64,000 nt of DNA from Rhodobacter sp. (GTDB taxonomy: Bacteria > Pseudomonadota > Alphaproteobacteria > Rhodobacterales > Rhodobacteraceae). Numbering within the stretch: the stretch's first letter is position 1; each line of letters begins with the position of its first letter. The notes under the pieces were generated by a model. It saw nothing but the letters and a program-made list of their open reading frames with translations, had not been told where the DNA came from and did no database searches. Shown here piece after piece: positions 44,669-53,471 of the stretch. The position numbers and the translations under genes were made by a program. The stretch spans positions 1-64,000 of the forward strand of contig JADJAB010000014.1 of NCBI GenBank assembly GCA_016704435.1, given 5' to 3'.

Positions 44669-45406
44669 TCACGCAGAGGCCGCGTCGCCCGGTCTTTCCT
44701 TCGGGTCCGGCGCCGCCAACAGGCGGAACCGACCGCGAACTGGCCGGTGATCCGAGGCGTTGACCGCGTTCGGGTCGCCGATCACGGCGCTGTCCAGAAG
44801 TTCGATGTCGTGGCTGTGGGCCAATCTGTCCAGATGCAGGAACGGGCGGCCCGCCGGAAAGGTCGGGCCCGGGCTGTGCAGGCGCAGCCAGTCGGGGACC
44901 GCTTCCAGCCCCAGCCGGTCGCGCCATTCGTTGTAGTCGCCGGCGATGATGGTTGGCCGGTGATCCAGATCCGACAGCCGCGCGGCGATGAAGGCAAGCT
45001 GCTTGCGGCGGTTGCCGCGCAACAGTCCAAGGTGAATGCCGACGATCCGCACCGCTCGGTCACGCACCGTCATGTCGACGATGACGGCGCCGCGCGGCTC
45101 CAGCGCGGGCAGATCGTGGCGGTGGATCGCCTCGATCCGGATGCCCGGCTTTTTCAGCATGGCGATGCCGTGCCAGCCAAGACCGACGCCGGTCGGCGTC
45201 AGGTCGATCACCTCGTAGGGGCCGATCCTGCCCTGCGGGCTTGGCAGGGCGGCGGGCCGCGGGTGGCGACGGAAATCGGCCTCTTGCAACAGAACGACAT
45301 CGGCGTCGAAGCCGGTGATGGCGTCGACCGTGCGCATCGGGCGACGGCGGAAATCGCGGCCAAGTCCGGCGCGGATGTTCCAGCTGACCAGCGTCAGTTC
45401 GGTCAT
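44669..45406 (-). CDS. Endonuclease/exonuclease/phosphatase-family protein
   Basis: This 245-residue EEP-fold protein has the N-terminal strand and Asn (LTLVSWNIRAGLGRD), metal Glu in LLQEADFRRHPR, the His/Asp centre (GIHLGLLRGNRRKQ, IIAGDYNEWRDRLG) and the C-terminal SDHRPV motif (NASDHRPVRGRF). Members act on DNA, phosphoinositides or other phosphodiesters. It starts with a 4-bp overlap at the end of the BMP-type transporter operon and precedes the phospholipase D gene. A role in phosphodiester scavenging alongside nucleoside uptake is possible but inferred. Confidence 0.88.
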   Translation of the reverse strand: MTELTLVSWNIRAGLGRDFRRRPMRTVDAITGFDADVVLLQEADFRRHPRPAALPSPQGRIGPYEVIDLTPTGVGLGWHGIAMLKKPGIRIEAIHRHDLPALEPRGAVIVDMTVRDRAVRIVGIHLGLLRGNRRKQLAFIAARLSDLDHRPTIIAGDYNEWRDRLGLEAVPDWLRLHSPGPTFPAGRPFLHLDRLAHSHDIELLDSAVIGDPNAVNASDHRPVRGRFRLLAAPDPKERPGDAASA

Positions 45407-46682
45407 TCCTTCACATAGGCCTCGCCATCGGCCGCCGGTGCGCGGGCGCGCCCGATCAGGCCCGCAACCAGGATGATCGTGGCGATATAGGGCGCCATCG
45501 CCAGAAACTCGGACGGGATCGGCGTGTTCAGAAGCGCCAGCTTCTGTTGCAGCGAATTGGCAAAGCCGAAGACCAATGCCGCCATCAGGGCGCCCACCGG
45601 GTGCCAGCGCCCGAAGATCATCGCGGCAAGGCCGATGTAGCCCAGGCCGTTGGTCATGTTCTCGTCGAACCGCCCGACCGAGCCCAGCGTGAACCAGGCC
45701 CCGCCAAAGCCTGCCACCATGCCCGCCACCGTGACGTTCACAAAGCGGGTGCGATAGACGTTGATCCCCAGCGTGTCGGCGGCCTTGGGGTGCTCGCCCA
45801 CGGCGCGGGCGCGCAGGCCCATGCGGGTGTGGAAAAGGTAATAGGTCGCCACCGCCACCATGATCACCGCGCCGTAGACAAAGAGATTGTGCTGGAACAG
45901 CATCGGCCCCAGCACCGGCAGATCGGCCAGCAGCGGAATGCGGATCGGCGAAAACACCGGAGCGTTGTTCAGGAACCGGTATTCCGAATAGACCTGAGAG
46001 AGCTGACGTAAGAGGTGACGCCCAGCACGAAAAGGTTGATCACCACGCCCGCGATGATCTGGTCGACGCGGTAGGTGACCACCAGCGCCGCAAGGATGAA
46101 CCCGAACAGCCCGCCCATCGCCACCGCCGCCACCAGCCCGCCGATGCCGCCCAGCAGCGATCCGACCAGCGCGCCGGTGAAGGCGCCGGCCAGGAGCATG
46201 CCCTCGATGGCGATGTTCACCACCGCGACCCGTTCCGACAGAACCCCCGCCAGGCCGCCAAGCGCGATCGGCACTGCGCCGACGACCGTGGCCTGCAGCA
46301 TCCCGGTCAGGGAAAAGCCCTTTCCGGCGGTGGCCCAGACCAGAAAGGCCGCCACCGCCAGGAAAAGGCCGATGCCCAGGCTGACGCTGGTCCGGCGCAA
46401 CCCGCCGCGCAGGAACTGCCGCACCCCCAGAAAGGCCAGCACCGCCGCCACCAGATAGTTGAACGGCGCTGCGGGAATTTGCAGGTTGGGCAAGGCCCAG
46501 GGATCGGTCGGACGCGACAGTCGGAAGGTCGCGGTGCCTTCGGACCCTGCGGCGAAGACGGCGGCGGCCAGCACGGCCAGGCCCAGCAGGATCACGCCCG
46601 CGACACGGGCCTGGCGCAGCTTGGCGCTGTCCAGCTTGCGGGCCTGCGGGGTGATCGCTGCGGCGGGGGATGCGGTGCTCAT
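45403..46682 (-). pseudogene. BMP-type nucleoside ABC permease (YufQ/NupQ-like), 2-bp frameshift
   Basis: The N-terminal portion (46682 to about 46003) has the BPD_transp_2 features ALGGLAGVLSERVAVVNIAI and EGMLLAGAFTGALVG. The C-terminal portion (YSEYRFLNNAPVFSPIRIPL, RMGLRARAVGEHPKAADTLG, MTNGLGYIGLAAMIFGRWHP) follows in another frame. The junction lies in a CTCTCT tract (plus-strand 45996-46002). Removing one CT gives VTSYVSSQVYSEYRFLNN, matching the family. This is a dinucleotide slip rather than a homopolymer change. The assembled protein is about 425 residues with an unusually long N-terminal region (about 110 residues before the core). Confidence 0.86.
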
Positions 46683-46686
46683 GGCG

Positions 46687-47829
46687 CTACTCCTTCGCCA
46701 CCGGGGCGGGCTTGCGGAACCCCCATGGGAACAGTCGGCGCACCAGCAGCGGTGCGGCGATGAAGACGATGATCAGCGCCTGGATGATGCTGATAAGGTC
46801 GATCGAGACGCCGGCATCCACCTGCATCTGCCGCCCCCCCGCCTCAAGCGCGCCGAACAGAAGCCCCGCCAGCAGCACACCCCAAGGGTGCGACCGGCCC
46901 AAGAGCGCCACCGCAATGGCATCAAAGCCGATCCCGGCGGAAAAGCCCGGCGAGGCGCGGCCCAGCACGCCGCTGACCTGGTTGGCCCCGGCCAGCCCGG
47001 ACAGCGCCCCGGCCATGCCCATCGCCAGGACGATGATCAGCCCTGCCCGCATCCCGGCATAGCGCGCGGCATCGGGGCTTTCGCCGCTGGCGCGGAACTC
47101 GAACCCCAGCCGGGTGCGAAACAGGAGCCAGTGAATGAAGATCACCGCCGCGATCATCAGGAACACGCCGGCATGCAGCCGCAGGTTGGGGTCAAGCCAC
47201 GTCAGGATGCGCGGCAACTCGGCGCTGCCCAGGACCGATTTCGAGATCGGGTCCGACCGCCCTTCGCGCTGGATGAAATCAAGCCGCAGCATGTAGTCGA
47301 CCAGCCGGTAGGAGATCAGGTTCAGCATGATCGTGGTGATCACCTCATGCGCGCCCGTGGCGGCGCGCAGCCAACCGGCGATGGCTGCGTAAAGCCCACC
47401 CGCCATCGCGCCCACCAGCAAGACCAGCGGCACATGCACCACCGCTGGCAACCCGGCAAAGCTGAAACCCGCGATCACCGCCGCCATGCCGCCGATCAGC
47501 AGCTGGCCTTCGGCGCCGATATTGAACATGCCGGCCCGGAACCCCAGCGCGATGCCAAGTCCGGCCAGCGTCAGCGGGATCGCCGCGGTCAGCGTCTCGG
47601 ATATCGCGTTGAACGAGCCTACCGACCCGACCAGAAGTGCTACATAGGACCGCCCGACCGTGGCAAGATCGACGTTGGTCGCCAGCATCGCCAAAGCGCC
47701 CAGCAGCAACGCCACGACCACGGCAAAGAACGGCACGACGATCAGGTCTTCCATCGCCGCGCGGTCGGGTGCGGCGCGTTTCAGGAATGCCTCGGACAGG
47801 CCCTCGGCCGGTTTCGGTTCGTCATTCAT
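46687..47829 (-). CDS. BMP-type nucleoside ABC permease (YufP/NupP-like)
   Basis: This 380-residue BPD_transp_2 permease has about nine TM segments. The landmarks are IPLTLAGLGIALGFRAGMFN, IGAEGQLLIGGMAAVIAGF, FRASGESPDAARYAGMRAGL and SPGFSAGIGFDAIAVALLGR. It partners the second permease (4-bp gap) and the double-ATPase protein (4-bp overlap) in the order binding protein, ATPase, permease, permease. This is the standard order for purine-nucleoside or related BMP-family importers. Confidence 0.92.
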   Translation of the reverse strand: MNDEPKPAEGLSEAFLKRAAPDRAAMEDLIVVPFFAVVVALLLGALAMLATNVDLATVGRSYVALLVGSVGSFNAISETLTAAIPLTLAGLGIALGFRAGMFNIGAEGQLLIGGMAAVIAGFSFAGLPAVVHVPLVLLVGAMAGGLYAAIAGWLRAATGAHEVITTIMLNLISYRLVDYMLRLDFIQREGRSDPISKSVLGSAELPRILTWLDPNLRLHAGVFLMIAAVIFIHWLLFRTRLGFEFRASGESPDAARYAGMRAGLIIVLAMGMAGALSGLAGANQVSGVLGRASPGFSAGIGFDAIAVALLGRSHPWGVLLAGLLFGALEAGGRQMQVDAGVSIDLISIIQALIIVFIAAPLLVRRLFPWGFRKPAPVAKE

Positions 47830-49346
47830 GCCGCCGCCCCTTCGTATCTGCCCGCCATTGCCAGGCCGACCTCGGACTTGTCCGCTGTCGCGCCATCGAA
47901 TTCGGCCACGATCTTCCCCTTGAACATCACCAGGATGCGGTCCGACAGGGCCAGGATCTCGTCCAGTTCGGACGACACGATCAGGACACCGTCGCCTTCG
48001 TCGCGGGCCTGGGCAATGCGGCTGTGGATGTATTCGATCGATCCCACGTCAAGGCCCCGCGTGGGCTGCGACGCGATCAGGAATTCGGTGTCGCGCGACA
48101 GTTCGCGCGCGACGATGACCTTTTGCTGGTTGCCGCCCGACAGCGTGCTGACCGCATCGAAGATCGACCCGGCGCGCACGTCGAAATCCTGCACGGCCTG
48201 GGCGGCGGCCTGGTTGACGACCCGCCACAGCATCGTCGGTCCGCGCGAAAAGCGGTCGTCGTAATAGCTGTCCAGCACCATGTTTTCGGCAATGGTGAAG
48301 GCGGGGATCAGGCCGGTGCGCTGGCGGTCCTCGGGGATATGGGCAAAGCCCATGCGGTGGCGGTCGCGGGCGCTGGCGCGGGTGATGTCCCGGCCCTTGA
48401 ACAGGACGGTGCCGCCGGCCACGCGGGTCAGCCCGGTCAGCGCCTCGACCAGTGCCGACTGGCCGTTGCCCTGCACCCCGGCGATGCCGACGATTTCGCC
48501 GCTGCGCACGATCATGCTGACGTCATCGACCGCAATGTCGTCATTTTCATTCAGCACGGTCAGATCTGCCACTTCCAACAGCGGTGCGCCCGGCTTGTGG
48601 GGGTTTTTCTCGACATCGAAGCTGACCGGGCGGCCGACCATCATCTCGGCCAGATCGGCCTCGGACACCGCATCGGGGTGATCGGCATGGCCGACGATCT
48701 CGCCCCGGCGCAGGACGGCGATGTGATCGGAAATCTCGCGGATTTCGCCCAGCTTGTGGGTGATGAAGACGATGGCCTTGCCGCTGTCGCGCAGGCTTCT
48801 GACGATCTCGAAGAACTCGACCACCTCTTGCGGGGTCAAGACGGCGGTCGGTTCGTCGAAGATCACCAGATCGGCCGAGCGGAACAGCACCTTGATGATC
48901 TCGACCCGCTGCTGGACGCCGACCGGCAGGGTTTCGATCAAGGCGTCGGGGTCGACCTCCAGCCCGTAGGAGTCGTTGATCTCGCGCACCTGCGCGCGCG
49001 CCTGATCCAGGTCGAGATGATCAAACCGCCCGGTCGGCTCCACGCCCAAGACGACGTTCTCGGCCACGGTGAACACCGGAATCAGCATGAAATGCTGATG
49101 CACCATGCCGATGCCGGCGCGGATCGCCTCGCCCGGCCCGTTGAAACGGACGGGCTTGCCGTCAATCAGGATCTCGCCCTCGGTCTGGGCGTAAAGACCG
49201 CAGAGCACGTTCATCAGCGTGGACTTGCCCGCTCCGTTCTCGCCCAGAAGACCCAGCACCTTGCCGGCCCGGATCTGCAGGTTCACGCCCTTGACGGCAG
49301 CGAAACTGCCAAAGCGCTTGGTGATGCCGCGCAGCTCGACGGCCAT
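47826..49346 (-). CDS. BMP-type nucleoside ABC importer ATPase (YufO/NupO-like), double domain
   Basis: This 506-residue protein has two ABC domains. The first is canonical (GENGAGKSTLMNVLCGLY, VGVQQRVEIIKVLFRSADLV, Walker B IFDEPTAVLTPQEV). The second has the degenerate Walker A GVQGNGQSALVEAL and LSGGNQQKVIVARELSRDTE, the usual state for sugar/nucleoside-type transporters (one site impaired). It follows the binding-protein gene after an attenuator-like hairpin. It powers uptake of nucleosides or a related compound. Confidence 0.94.
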   Translation of the reverse strand: MAVELRGITKRFGSFAAVKGVNLQIRAGKVLGLLGENGAGKSTLMNVLCGLYAQTEGEILIDGKPVRFNGPGEAIRAGIGMVHQHFMLIPVFTVAENVVLGVEPTGRFDHLDLDQARAQVREINDSYGLEVDPDALIETLPVGVQQRVEIIKVLFRSADLVIFDEPTAVLTPQEVVEFFEIVRSLRDSGKAIVFITHKLGEIREISDHIAVLRRGEIVGHADHPDAVSEADLAEMMVGRPVSFDVEKNPHKPGAPLLEVADLTVLNENDDIAVDDVSMIVRSGEIVGIAGVQGNGQSALVEALTGLTRVAGGTVLFKGRDITRASARDRHRMGFAHIPEDRQRTGLIPAFTIAENMVLDSYYDDRFSRGPTMLWRVVNQAAAQAVQDFDVRAGSIFDAVSTLSGGNQQKVIVARELSRDTEFLIASQPTRGLDVGSIEYIHSRIAQARDEGDGVLIVSSELDEILALSDRILVMFKGKIVAEFDGATADKSEVGLAMAGRYEGAAA

Positions 49347-49363
49347 CGGGGCCCTCCTGCCGG

Positions 49364-49399
49364 AAAAAGGCCGCCGCCCCGCAAGATGTTGGGGACGGC
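49364..49399 (-). terminator. Attenuator-like hairpin with T-run between binding-protein and ATPase genes
   Basis: On the minus strand GCCGTCCCC, a 10-nt loop, GGGGCGGC and then CCTTTTT form a stem (one bulged base) followed by five Ts. It lies just after the binding-protein stop (49414) and before the ATPase start (49346). Such partial terminators raise binding-protein mRNA relative to the membrane subunits. Confidence 0.55.
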
Positions 49400-49413
49400 A
49401 GCCGGGGTCGGGA

Positions 49414-50436
49414 TTACTCGTCGACCGCGATCGAGCCGTCGATGATGCCGGCGCGCACGGTTTCGAGTTCGGCCTTCAGCTCGGCCCGGATGGCCGCGTC
49501 CATGTCATGGAACGGGGCCAGCGCGACACCGCCGTTTTCCAGCGTGCCGACCATGACACCGCCTTTGAAGCTGCCGTCCATCGCCCGCTGGATCACTTCG
49601 GTCACGGTCGAATCCATCCGCTTGGTGACCGAGGTCAGGTAGACCCCGCCATTGGCTGGGTCGGTCAGGAAGAGATCGGCATCGACCCCGATGATCTTGA
49701 TGGTGTCGCCGCCCAGTTCGGCCGCCATCGCCGCCGATCCCAGACGCACCGGGCCGGCCACCGGCATCACGATATCGGCGCCCTCGTCGTAGAGGTTCTG
49801 CGCAAAGGCGCGCCCGTCGTCGAGGGATTCGAAGTTGTTGGTGAACAGGCCCTCGCGGGTTTCCGGGTTCCAGCCCAGGACGGTCACTTCGGTTCCATGC
49901 TGCGCGTTGTAATACATCGCGCCGCGATAGTAGCCGTCCATGAAGATCGTGACCGGCGGGATGTTGATGCCGCCAAAGGTTCCCAGCACGCCGGTCTTGG
50001 TCATGCCGGCCGCCAGATAACCGGCAAGAAACGCGGCTTCGTCGGTGGCATAGACCTGGCCCAGCACGTTGGGGATGACCGGATCATAGGCATAATCGAC
50101 GATGGAGAACGCCTGATCGGGGTTCGCCTGCGCCGCCTTTTGCGTGGCATCGCCCAGAAGGAACCCGACCGTGATGATGACGTCGCAGCCGCCGTTCACC
50201 AGCGAGTTGATGTTGGCCTCGTAGTCGGTTTCGGCCTGCGATTCCAGAAAGCGGCCCTCGACGCCCAGGGTCTCCTGCGCATCCAGAACGCCTTTCCAGG
50301 CCGTCTGGTTAAAGCTGTTGTCGTCGATGCCGCCGGTGTCGGTGACCTGGCAGGCGGTGAAAGCGGACGCGGCGGTGCCGGCCGCAAGGGTGGTGGCGAC
50401 GATCGCCGGTGCAAGAACCCTGTTGAAGCTGAGCAT
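49414..50436 (-). CDS. BMP-family ABC transporter substrate-binding protein
   Basis: This 340-residue protein has a Sec signal (VLAPAIVATTLAAGTAASAF). It then shows the BMP/PnrA fold: CQVTDTGGIDDNSFNQTAWK with the ligand Asp/Asn cluster, INSLVNGGCDVIITVGFLLG, YATDEAAFLAGYLAAGMTKT, GYYRGAMYYNAQHG and IIGVDADLFLTDP. No lipobox Cys is seen; the first Cys follows SAFTA, so lipidation is doubtful. Family members bind purine nucleosides or related ligands. It heads the importer operon and is preceded by a GTTCAGT-type inverted repeat. Confidence 0.93.
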   Translation of the reverse strand: MLSFNRVLAPAIVATTLAAGTAASAFTACQVTDTGGIDDNSFNQTAWKGVLDAQETLGVEGRFLESQAETDYEANINSLVNGGCDVIITVGFLLGDATQKAAQANPDQAFSIVDYAYDPVIPNVLGQVYATDEAAFLAGYLAAGMTKTGVLGTFGGINIPPVTIFMDGYYRGAMYYNAQHGTEVTVLGWNPETREGLFTNNFESLDDGRAFAQNLYDEGADIVMPVAGPVRLGSAAMAAELGGDTIKIIGVDADLFLTDPANGGVYLTSVTKRMDSTVTEVIQRAMDGSFKGGVMVGTLENGGVALAPFHDMDAAIRAELKAELETVRAGIIDGSIAVDE

Positions 50437-50538
50437 GGCAGTCCTTCCTTTGCAGGCTTTTGGGCGCTTGCCGGGCAAGCGCGGTTTCCACTGTTCAGAC
50501 CGTGCAGCTGGTCGTCTGGATTTTCGGCGCAGAACTAA

Positions 50539-50552
50539 TCACTTATAACTGA
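50539..50552 (-). promoter_or_regulatory. GTTCAGT-type operator, site 1 (BMP importer promoter)
   Basis: On the minus strand the site reads GTTCAGTTATAAGTGATT, an inverted repeat TCAGT-TATA-AGTGA with one mismatch. It lies about 103 bp upstream of the binding-protein start. The same GTTCAGT-N4-A(N)TGA pattern appears at 53160-53175 and 53414-53429. Confidence 0.5.
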
Positions 50553-51100
50553 ACGAACTGATTGCAAGACTGATCTGAATCAATCCCCGGCGGTTTCCTG
50601 TTGGCGCTGGTCGGGCGCTCGGCGCAAGAGACCGTCATATCCCCCAGAACTGGATCCCCCTGTTCGATCCTTCTGAGCCCGGTCGCGAAAGTATCCTTGC
50701 CGGCCCAGGTGCCGTGACCATCGCCGCCGGTGATCAGCAGCCCATGACGCCGGGCAACATCGCGCGATCGCACACATCTCTTCGTCATGGCAGCCACTAT
50801 ACACCTCCAGCCCGTCAAAGCCGAGGGGCAGGACCGCCTCGAGATCGGCCTTGAACCGCGCTCGATCGCGCAGGTATCGCCCGTTCCACAGCACGGTGAC
50901 CTGCGCCCCACGAATCCACGAAATCCCGACCTCGGCGGCAAGCTGGGGAGGCGTGTCACAGGCCTCCATGTTGTCGTCATCGGTGTTCGAGATCAGGCCG
51001 ATGCCCTGGCCTTCGCTTCGGCCAGAATCCCGGGCAGGGACTGGCTGCCCCCGGAAAAGTCGCTGCGGATATGCAGATCGCACGACAGCACGCGGTCTCC
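50543..51100 (-). pseudogene. PHP-domain metal-dependent phosphoesterase remnant
   Basis: Fragments in three frames read, in order, CDLHIRSDFSGGSQSLPGIL (the HxH metal motif is changed to HIR), GLISNTDDDNMEACDTPP, GFDGLEVYSGCHDEEMCAIA and HGLLITGGDGHGT (late metal Asp/His). The end is CAERPTSANRKPPGID. At least two frame changes (about 50765 and 50990) and substitution of a metal His mark it as non-functional. It runs directly behind a PEP-synthase-like remnant, so the two may once have been neighbouring genes or become joined by deletion. Confidence 0.65.
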
Positions 51101-51991
51101 CTGAGGATTTTGACGATGCAATTGGTGCCATCGACCTCCAGCACCACAGCCGAGGCGTTGACAAAGACCGGCGTCCACGAAGGCTCGGTCGCCACGGTGA
51201 CAAGGATTTCGCCCGGCTCCAGCCGCTTTTCACAGGGTGTTTTCAGCACTTTGGCGCGGCCCGTGTAGGTGCCGTTGGACACCGCCATGCCCGCCAGATC
51301 GCCCGCTTCCGCCTGAAGTCGCTTGCGAAAGACCCTGCCGCGGCGGTCAATGAAGTTCGGATAGTCCCTGACACGCCCGACGATCTCCATCGGCTTGATG
51401 GTTCGCCGCAATCAGCGGGCGCAACTCAAGCGTTTGGTCTTTCTTGCGCCTGCGTGACCTCGGCGATGGACAGCTCGAAAATGTCTTCGGGCGCAGCGCG
51501 CCGTTCATCATCACCACCAGGTATCTCGGCGTCTCGCGGTGGCCGTAGGACACCTCGATGGCGCGCAGATGCCTGTCGAAGGCCTTCAGCTTGCCCTTGG
51601 CTTTCGCAATCGCGCGCATCTTTGCAATCGCCTCGACCTTGCGCTTGCTGGCGTGCAGCATCTGGTTGTCGCCGACATTGATTGCCTTGATCTGGCGAAA
51701 GAAATCACCCAGGCGTTCCATCAACCGAGGCGTGGCGACGTCGTTTTCGCGGAAACCCCGCGCACCGAATCTTTCAATTTGGGCGTCTAATGCTCCCGTG
51801 AAAGCGGGCGAATAGCTCCGCGCCTTGATCCGTTCCTCGAATTCTGCGGCCTCCTGCGTTGCCCGGAGGTCGGGCGGTTGCTGCGGCCACTTCGCGCCGG
51901 GCCGGTTGCGCAGCAGGTTGGCGGGAACGCCGTTTTTCCCGTGCCCCGGTGGGAACAGTTGCGCCGCGCCGCGCTGCAGGTCTTTCATCAA
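51080..51991 (-). pseudogene. PEP-synthase/PEP-utilising enzyme remnant
   Basis: Two pieces belong to the pyruvate/PEP-utilising family. Upstream is RYGARGFRE-like text (FGARGFRENDVATPRLMERL, FFRQIKAINVGDNQMLHASK, YGHRETPRYLVVMMNGALR). After frame changes near 51410-51450 comes the swivelling domain: DYPNFIDRRGRVFRKRLQAE, GTYTGRAKVLKTPCEKRLEP and TVATEPSWTPVFVNASAVVL. The phospho-histidine segment that should follow (GGxxSHGAIIARE) is missing, and the frame runs into the PHP remnant. The N-terminal ATP-grasp part is absent too. It is a doubly truncated pseudogene. Confidence 0.65.
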
Positions 51992-52251
51992 CGGAACTGC
52001 CGGTTCGGCCAGCAGGGTGGTGATACCGACCCGAGGTTGCGCTGGTCAAGCACCAGATCCAGCGTCTTCCTTCGGCTCGCAATGCTCTCGGCTCTCGCGG
52101 GTGATCGCCTGCGCCTCCTGGAAATAGCGCGCATCGGCACAGGCGCCAATCAGCGCCGACAGTTAGGCCTTTGGCGCCACATGGTAGGGGGGCCACGGGG
52201 GGCAAGCCACCAGCGCAGCAAGGGGGCGATATGTCTTCGGGCGCGCGCCTG
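51992..52251. other. Intergenic/decayed DNA; no gene seen
   Basis: No frame here shows recognisable family similarity. The minus-strand text around 52080-52150 (RYFQEAQAITRESRE in pieces) could be a more degraded part of the PEP-synthase-like gene that follows, but this is not certain. Confidence 0.3.
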
Positions 52252-53022
52252 TCATCCCGCCGCCATGCCGCCATCGACCGGGTACTGGCCGCCGGTGATG
52301 AAGGATGATTCCTCGCTGGCCAGGAACAACACCAGCCGCGCCACATCCAGGCTTTCGCCATAGCGGCCCAGCGGTATGCTGGTTTCCAGCCCCTGCTTCA
52401 CCTCGGCGCCGTGGCCCGGATTGAAGCCCTCTTCCAGCGAACGCATCATCCTTGTGTTGATCGGCGCCGGATGGACCGAGTTCACCCGAACCCCGAACGG
52501 TGCCGCCTCGATCGCGGCGGCCCTGGTCAGGCCGACCATCGCGTGCTTGGAGGTGATGTAGGGCGCCACGTTCGGGCTGCCCTGCAGGCCCGCGATCGAC
52601 GACATGTTGATGATGCTGCCACCCTTGCGGTCGATCATCACCGGCAGGACATGCTGCAGGCCAAGGAAGGCGCCGCGCACGTTGACCGCGATGACACGGT
52701 CGAAATCGGCGATCTTCTGTTCGGTCAGCGGGGCGACACGGCCTTCGATCCCGGCATTGTTGAAGAAGATGTCGATCCCGCCGAACCGCTTGACCGTGGC
52801 CGCCACATAGGCGCGGGTATCGGCTTCGGACGAGACATCGGCGGCGATGGTCAACACCTCGCCCAGCCCCTTCAGGCTGGCAGCGGCACTTTCAAGGGCG
52901 CTGTCGTTCAGGTCGACCAGTGCCACGCGCGCACCTTCGTTCAGGAACAGGCGGGCGGTTTCAAGGCCGATTCCGGCGGCCCCGCCGGTGATAAGGGCGA
53001 TCTTGTCTTGCAGGCGTTTCAT
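52252..53022 (-). CDS. SDR-family NAD(P)-dependent oxidoreductase
   Basis: This 256-residue classical SDR has the cofactor motif ITGGAAGIGLETARLF, an acidic residue after the second strand (VALVDLNDSA, suggesting NAD preference), NNAGIEG, the catalytic Ser in NMSSIAGLQG and the YxxxK pair in YITSKHAMVGLTRAA. The C-terminal GGQYPVDGGMAAG is typical. It is transcribed alone, away from the RND pump operon, and its promoter region carries an exact palindrome (53160-53173) of the same type as at the pump promoter. The substrate is not predictable. Confidence 0.92.
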   Translation of the reverse strand: MKRLQDKIALITGGAAGIGLETARLFLNEGARVALVDLNDSALESAAASLKGLGEVLTIAADVSSEADTRAYVAATVKRFGGIDIFFNNAGIEGRVAPLTEQKIADFDRVIAVNVRGAFLGLQHVLPVMIDRKGGSIINMSSIAGLQGSPNVAPYITSKHAMVGLTRAAAIEAAPFGVRVNSVHPAPINTRMMRSLEEGFNPGHGAEVKQGLETSIPLGRYGESLDVARLVLFLASEESSFITGGQYPVDGGMAAG

Positions 53023-53159
53023 GGCGGTTTCCTTCTCAACCGGATCAATGGTTGACGGTCTGGGCGTGCCGAACAGGCCCCGCGCGCCGTCTGACAACAC
53101 CAGACGCCCGCGGGCTTCCGGCCAGCAGATCCGATGCGAGTCTCGTTCTCAAAAAGCAT

Positions 53160-53175
53160 AGTCATTTATGACTGA
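53160..53175 (-). promoter_or_regulatory. GTTCAGT-type operator, site 2 (SDR promoter)
   Basis: AGTCAT-TT-ATGACT (53160-53173) is a perfect 14-bp palindrome. Read on the minus strand with its flank it is GTTCAGTCATAAATGACT, matching the other two sites in the GTTCAGT half and the A(N)TGA half. It lies about 138 bp upstream of the SDR start. Confidence 0.55.
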
Positions 53176-53413
53176 ACAATCTATACCAAAATGATCTGAC
53201 GTTGCATCCGCTCTGAAAGAGCGCCGCCGATTGGCCCGCGAAGGTCCATGGAAATGAGGCGCGAGCGTGGTGGAGATTTTCCTCGGCCAGCGGCCTGGCC
53301 TTGCATTTCTTCCGACAAAAGCCCGTTCGTGATGTACTGTTGCGACGCGCATTCATCACTGCGGGGCATGGCCGCGGTGCAAGGACCGCAGGTTTGATGT
53401 CTGGCAAGGTGTG

Positions 53414-53448
53414 TTCAGTATTGACTGAATACATAAATGGTTTATCTA
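53414..53448 (+). promoter_or_regulatory. RND pump promoter with overlapping GTTCAGT-type operator, site 3
   Basis: TTCAGT-ATTG-ACTGAA (53414-53429) is a perfect 6-bp inverted repeat. It overlaps a good sigma-70 promoter: -35 TTGACT at 53421-53426, 16-bp spacer, -10 TATCTA at 53443-53448, with the membrane-fusion-protein ATG 24 bp after the -10. A repressor bound here would occlude the -35 box. This is the standard design for TetR-family control of RND pumps; no regulator gene is adjacent. Confidence 0.6.
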
Positions 53449-53471
53449 CACGGGACCTTTGGAGAAAGCAG

